Positions 59,762 to 64,000 of a stretch of 64,000 bases of DNA are shown here, one piece after another (position 1 is the stretch's first letter; the number at the start of each line of letters is the position of its first letter). The notes below the pieces were generated by a model, which was not told where the DNA came from, made no database searches, and was given only the letters and a program-made list of their open reading frames with translations. The position numbers were made by a program, and so were the translations under genes. Source of the stretch: Microcaldota archaeon (GTDB lineage: Archaea; Micrarchaeota; Micrarchaeia; Micrarchaeales; CABMGC01); assembly GCA_021797745.1 (NCBI GenBank), contig JAJZZD010000003.1:22032-86031 (forward strand), in the 5' to 3' direction.

Positions 59762-61810
59762 ATGCACGCGAGATATATTCTGCTTTCAGTGTTATTTTTC
59801 GCTGCACTTGAGAGCGTCGCTTTTTCATACTCGCTCAACGACGCAAGCTCGCTACTTCTGCAGTATGGCGTTCCTTCAAACTCAGTATTCCAGCTAATGC
59901 CAGCAAACGTCGTCAGTTCAGGTCACACGTACATGCTACTTTACAACGGCACGAACCTTGACTTCGTGATAAACGAGTCAAGCGACTCAGTGGTTTTGAA
60001 CGCAACAAGCATATACAACATAATACGAAGCTATGAGATCAACAGAACATTTGCAGCCAGTAATTTCACGGCGCTGTCTGACCTTATGAAAAAGTTCGTG
60101 GCGTCTTCCTCTGCAGCCATAAACACGTGTCTTGTGCTCACCGGGCTGAACACCGGGCTTACATGCACAAATGCAAATGCGTGCCTGTCGTGCAGCGTTG
60201 TGCCTGCGTGTTCAGAGCTTGACAACCAGATGGGCATACCTGACTATCTTGCGCAGGGCATTATGCAGTTCGAAAGCCAGTACGCTTGGCTGAACAGCAG
60301 CCTGAACCGCTTCTACAGCGCAGTTTCGGGCATTTCTGAGAACAATCTGGTTTCCAGCCTGAATGTCATAAACGGCACTTTCTACAACGTGTCTAATCTG
60401 ACAGCAAACATGTACAAGAATCAATTATTCCCATATCCTGACAACTTCTCGGCGTCGCAGCTTAGCAAGTGCAGCACGTATTCGAGCACAAGCGAGCCCT
60501 GGTACTGCGTGGACCTTGGCTACTGCGACGAGCCCACTTACAATTCCTCGATAAAAAGCTCTTTAGGAAACGAACTAGACAGCATTCTGTCGTCCTATCT
60601 TACAAACTCAACGGTAAAGCAGCTTGCCGGCAACGTGAGCAGCTACGAAATGGTGTATGTATACCCGATACTGTTCAAGCAGCAAAGCAAAAAACTCGGC
60701 ATAATACTGAACAGTACCCTTAACGGGTACAATTCGGTCGTATCTTCTGCAGATGCTCTTCTTTCGCACGTTGAGAATGCAAGCCTGTCTGTTTCGCTGC
60801 AGAACTTCAACTCAAACCTTACTATTCTGAAAACAAATTTTGTGAACCTTAATCTCAGCAGCGAGAACAAGACCATGGCAAAATTGTTCCTGTCGTTAAA
60901 ATCAATTTACAACGGCGTGAGCGGCGCATACAACAGTGTGCTTTCTTATGCAGTCAACAACACAAGGAATATACTCGAAATACAGATAACAAATCCCAAC
61001 GCGCAGGGGCTCGGACCTGTGGAGCTTAAGCAGTATGGCATAAACCAGCAGCTGTCAGGCAGCGGATTAGTGCTGTCTGCGGGCATCTACGACAGCCTGC
61101 ATAACGTGTCTAACTCCCTTGGCAGATACAGTACAGGCGGAATAAGCCTAGCAGGAATGGCAAGCGGCTTCGACGAGCCGGTAATAAGCGCTTTGGCAGG
61201 CGTGCTGGGCCTTGACTACGCCCAGGCTGTTTCGCTGGCGCCAGTGCTCGGGTCTTTGGTGTCTCTGCTGATAGGACTGGCGATATTCGCAGCGTTCGTA
61301 TATTTCAAGATGCGTCTAAAGAAAAAGCACAGGCTGTTCGTGAACGAAAAGACTAACAAGGCGTGGCGCAAGCTGTTCATAATACTGATACTTCTGATAA
61401 TACTGTATGTGATAATTACATACGTGTCACTGGCCTACGCAAACACGAATGCGCAGTCAAGCTCGTTACAGAGCGCGGTATCAGGCGCAAAGTCGATAGC
61501 AGTGGTGATAAACGGGACTGCCACGCAGCCTGTCCTGAACTGCGCTGCCAACGTGAGCGCCGCAGTGAGGTCGCTTGGCAAAACTGCCGTTAGCGCCGAC
61601 ATATACGGCAACACCTGCACAATGTCTGGAAATTCCCTGACAGCAAGCTCGTGCATGAACCGTTTCGCGCAACAGGGCATACCTGCAGTGGTGCTTGCAA
61701 ACAGCACATTTTATTCGATACATCTGTACTCGCTTTACGGCACAGTCCTGGACTTCTCGGGAAACGCGAGCGTTATGAACTCGTGCTACGTGACGCTGCT
61801 GCTGAAATAA
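59762..61810 (+). CDS. Exported Asn-rich membrane protein
   Basis: Signal peptide, many NxS/T sequons, C-terminal TM segments. Confidence 0.7.
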   Translation: MHARYILLSVLFFAALESVAFSYSLNDASSLLLQYGVPSNSVFQLMPANVVSSGHTYMLLYNGTNLDFVINESSDSVVLNATSIYNIIRSYEINRTFAASNFTALSDLMKKFVASSSAAINTCLVLTGLNTGLTCTNANACLSCSVVPACSELDNQMGIPDYLAQGIMQFESQYAWLNSSLNRFYSAVSGISENNLVSSLNVINGTFYNVSNLTANMYKNQLFPYPDNFSASQLSKCSTYSSTSEPWYCVDLGYCDEPTYNSSIKSSLGNELDSILSSYLTNSTVKQLAGNVSSYEMVYVYPILFKQQSKKLGIILNSTLNGYNSVVSSADALLSHVENASLSVSLQNFNSNLTILKTNFVNLNLSSENKTMAKLFLSLKSIYNGVSGAYNSVLSYAVNNTRNILEIQITNPNAQGLGPVELKQYGINQQLSGSGLVLSAGIYDSLHNVSNSLGRYSTGGISLAGMASGFDEPVISALAGVLGLDYAQAVSLAPVLGSLVSLLIGLAIFAAFVYFKMRLKKKHRLFVNEKTNKAWRKLFIILILLIILYVIITYVSLAYANTNAQSSSLQSAVSGAKSIAVVINGTATQPVLNCAANVSAAVRSLGKTAVSADIYGNTCTMSGNSLTASSCMNRFAQQGIPAVVLANSTFYSIHLYSLYGTVLDFSGNASVMNSCYVTLLLK

Positions 61811-61889
61811 ATAGCATAAATATGTTTGCTGTGTATTGTAAAGTTCATTAGGCAGTTCAAGACCGTTAGGCAATTTATGATATTTAAAG

Positions 61890-62402
61890 GTGATTCAAAT
61901 GTCGCAAGAAGAAAAATCAAAAAAGCCGTTCAATGCAGCGTGGTACCTGGTGATTGCAGCCGCAGCATTCATAGCCATAATAGTGGTGTTCTTTGAATTT
62001 GTGCTGCAAAGCCCCGTTGTTCCATTTTCCACTTTTAAATCCAATTTCGCGGCAGCTGACAACGTCTCGATAGTTGTGGAGTTTTCTAACAACACGCAGA
62101 CGGCTTATGAGACCAACTGTTTCAACGACCTCGCGTATGTTGTGCATAGTTCGTACTCTAAGCACGTAAACCAATTCTACATTTACAATTACAACAGCAC
62201 GTGCGAGTATTCGCCGACCCTTTATCCAGTTAACATAACGACAAAGCCAGAGAGCTACTGCCTCAACATAGCAAATGGCGAGCCAAGCATAATCCTCAGC
62301 TACTCTAACGCTAATTCCACCACAATAACAGCAAGGCAACTGCAGATAGCCGGAAACAACAACTACATGCAAATGTGCCCTATTGCAGCCGAGATATCAT
62401 AA
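61890..62402 (+). CDS. Single-TM exported protein
   Basis: TM WYLVIAAAAFIAIIVVFFEFVL and N-glycosylation-like sequons; start could be ATG 61899. Confidence 0.6.
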   Translation: MIQMSQEEKSKKPFNAAWYLVIAAAAFIAIIVVFFEFVLQSPVVPFSTFKSNFAAADNVSIVVEFSNNTQTAYETNCFNDLAYVVHSSYSKHVNQFYIYNYNSTCEYSPTLYPVNITTKPESYCLNIANGEPSIILSYSNANSTTITARQLQIAGNNNYMQMCPIAAEIS

Positions 62403-62660
62403 GCACAAAGCAGGCATGCGTCAGATACGGGAAATGTGCTGCACATGCATGTACATGCGGCATAAGCAGCTTAGTGCAAGAGTAAAAGGACAAAAAGGAC
62501 AAGGAAAATAGGAACATGATAAAGAAAATGACGTCAGAATACGCCATTTGGCAACGACGTTTAGCAACGTTTGTTAGCGAACTGTTCGCGCACAAAAACA
62601 AGCTATTTAAACCTTGCTTTCTTATATGTTTAATGTTTTGAAAGGCTTTTGGCTGAGTAT

Positions 62661-64000
62661 ATGAATACAAAATCGCTAATTCTCACTTCTTGTATTTTGA
62701 TGTCATTTTTGCTCGTAAATCTTGCTTCTGCAGCCAATGTGATTGCCACTCCGAATCCTTACACTCTTACCAACACAACAATAGACGTTGGCCAAATATC
62801 AGTCGCTAACACAGTGATAAGCGGAGGCACAGGTGGATACACAGGCAATTGGGTGATAGTGCCACCTTCATCAGCAAATATAGCAACGTCAAACACAGTC
62901 ATGGGTCTTTTGAGTGGGAACACGCTTACGCTGAAAATAAATGCCACTGCGGCGAACTCTTTACAACTCACATTTAACGGTGCAAATTATTTTGCAAAAA
63001 CCATAGGAACTAACACGATTGAAGGCACCTGGACGTTCAACGGATATGCGCAGGATTCTTCTGGAGTAAACAGTGTAACTGTTACCAACACCCTGACAAT
63101 TGACCCTGCGCTCTCATTTACCTCTTTCACAGCGTCAAATACACCGAATGCAGACACAGGACAGTATGAATTGTTCTCAGCAAACTGGGCTGGCGGCACA
63201 AGTTCATATACTGCAAACTATGTAATAACAAACTCGATAACAGGCACAGTGATTGCAAACCAACTTTACACCAACATTGTTGGCACGAGCAACACATTCC
63301 TGTGGAACATTCCTGCTGCTGATGCAGGAAACACAATTCAGGCAAATGTAATAATAACAGATAGCGCGTCAACACCTGTGACTGTAAACAGTGTAAAAAC
63401 ATCTGCCATAACTCTAAACCCTGCTCCTACTGCGACTTCATTTACTCCGAGCAACACAATACTGGATTCTGGCCAGTATGTTACATACAACACGATAATA
63501 AACGGCGGCACATTGCCTATCACTGCAAATATCGTACTTATATCCAATTCAATACCGATAGCGATAAACGGGGCAACTGCAGTTCCTGGAACAACCTACA
63601 ACACTATTGTCCTCCCGACAGGCAGTGCTGAGCCAAATACAATAACATTCAACTCTCTTGCATTAACTACGTCAAGCAGCAGCGGTGGTGCAGTTACATT
63701 CAATGCTGTTGCAATTGACAGTGCAAGCACCCCAGTAACATTCAATGCAGTTGAGAGCACGATTACATTGGACCCTGCGCTCTCATTTACCTCTTTCACA
63801 GCGTCAAATACACCGAATGCAGACACTGGCCAGTATGAGTTGTTCTCAGCAAACTGGGCTGGCGGCACAAGTCCATATACTGCAAACTATGTAATAACAA
63901 ACTCGATAACAGGCACAGTGATTGCAAACCAACTTTACACCAACATTGTTGGCACGAGCAACACATTCCTGTGGAACATTCCTGCTGCTGATGCAGGAAA
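62661..64000 (+). CDS. Large repetitive surface protein (continues past window end)
   Basis: Signal peptide NTKSLILTSCILMSFLLVNLASA; uninterrupted frame to 64000; missing from ORF track because it is open-ended; Ig-like repeats. Confidence 0.85.
   Translation, partial: MNTKSLILTSCILMSFLLVNLASAANVIATPNPYTLTNTTIDVGQISVANTVISGGTGGYTGNWVIVPPSSANIATSNTVMGLLSGNTLTLKINATAANSLQLTFNGANYFAKTIGTNTIEGTWTFNGYAQDSSGVNSVTVTNTLTIDPALSFTSFTASNTPNADTGQYELFSANWAGGTSSYTANYVITNSITGTVIANQLYTNIVGTSNTFLWNIPAADAGNTIQANVIITDSASTPVTVNSVKTSAITLNPAPTATSFTPSNTILDSGQYVTYNTIINGGTLPITANIVLISNSIPIAINGATAVPGTTYNTIVLPTGSAEPNTITFNSLALTTSSSSGGAVTFNAVAIDSASTPVTFNAVESTITLDPALSFTSFTASNTPNADTGQYELFSANWAGGTSPYTANYVITNSITGTVIANQLYTNIVGTSNTFLWNIPAADAG
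63102..63331 (+). repeat. Intragenic repeat unit (copy 1)
   Basis: gaccctgcgctctcatttacctctttcacagcgtcaaat... nearly identical to 63771-64000, offset 669 bp. Confidence 0.95.
63771..64000 (+). repeat. Intragenic repeat unit (copy 2)
   Basis: Nearly identical to 63102-63331, only a few substitutions. Confidence 0.95.

Noticed and set aside
63102-64000. Regularly spaced repeats near the window end as CRISPR or a tandem satellite
   Set aside because: They are in-frame within one continuous surface-protein ORF, with a 669-bp period.

Overview
This is an archaeal chromosome segment, most likely DPANN/Micrarchaeota-like (inferred from archaeal informational genes, an STT3/S-layer cell surface, archaeal tRNA and sRNA features, and compact gene order). 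Housekeeping genes include Nop5, GlyRS, TyrRS, GluRS, OGG1-type glycosylase, translin-like protein, Nre, ribosomal L1/L10/L12, FKBP, Spt4/RpoE and an IscU-like scaffold. The segment also carries a NiSOD + SodX pair, VapBC and RelBE-like toxin-antitoxin (TA) modules, a HerA-like ATPase, an ABC/MacB-like operon, and a surface locus (STT3, S-layer protein, repetitive surface protein). The most unusual signals, most of them outside the ORFs, are: (1) two integrase-less TA cassettes, each lying between an intact tRNA gene (Pro, Gln) and a direct-repeat copy of that tRNA's 3' end; (2) a structured RNA-like hairpin found twice, each time upstream of a paralogous Lrp-like regulator; (3) tandem duplicated C-terminal cassettes plus a shared repeat downstream of one of those regulators; (4) a near-canonical box C/D sRNA, and a tRNA-Trp intron with a box C-like motif; (5) an orphan tRNA-Glu(CUC) 3' portion without a 5' acceptor; (6) a TFE-like C-terminus fused to a long multi-HTH protein. 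All homology calls come from reading motifs by eye; no database search was run.
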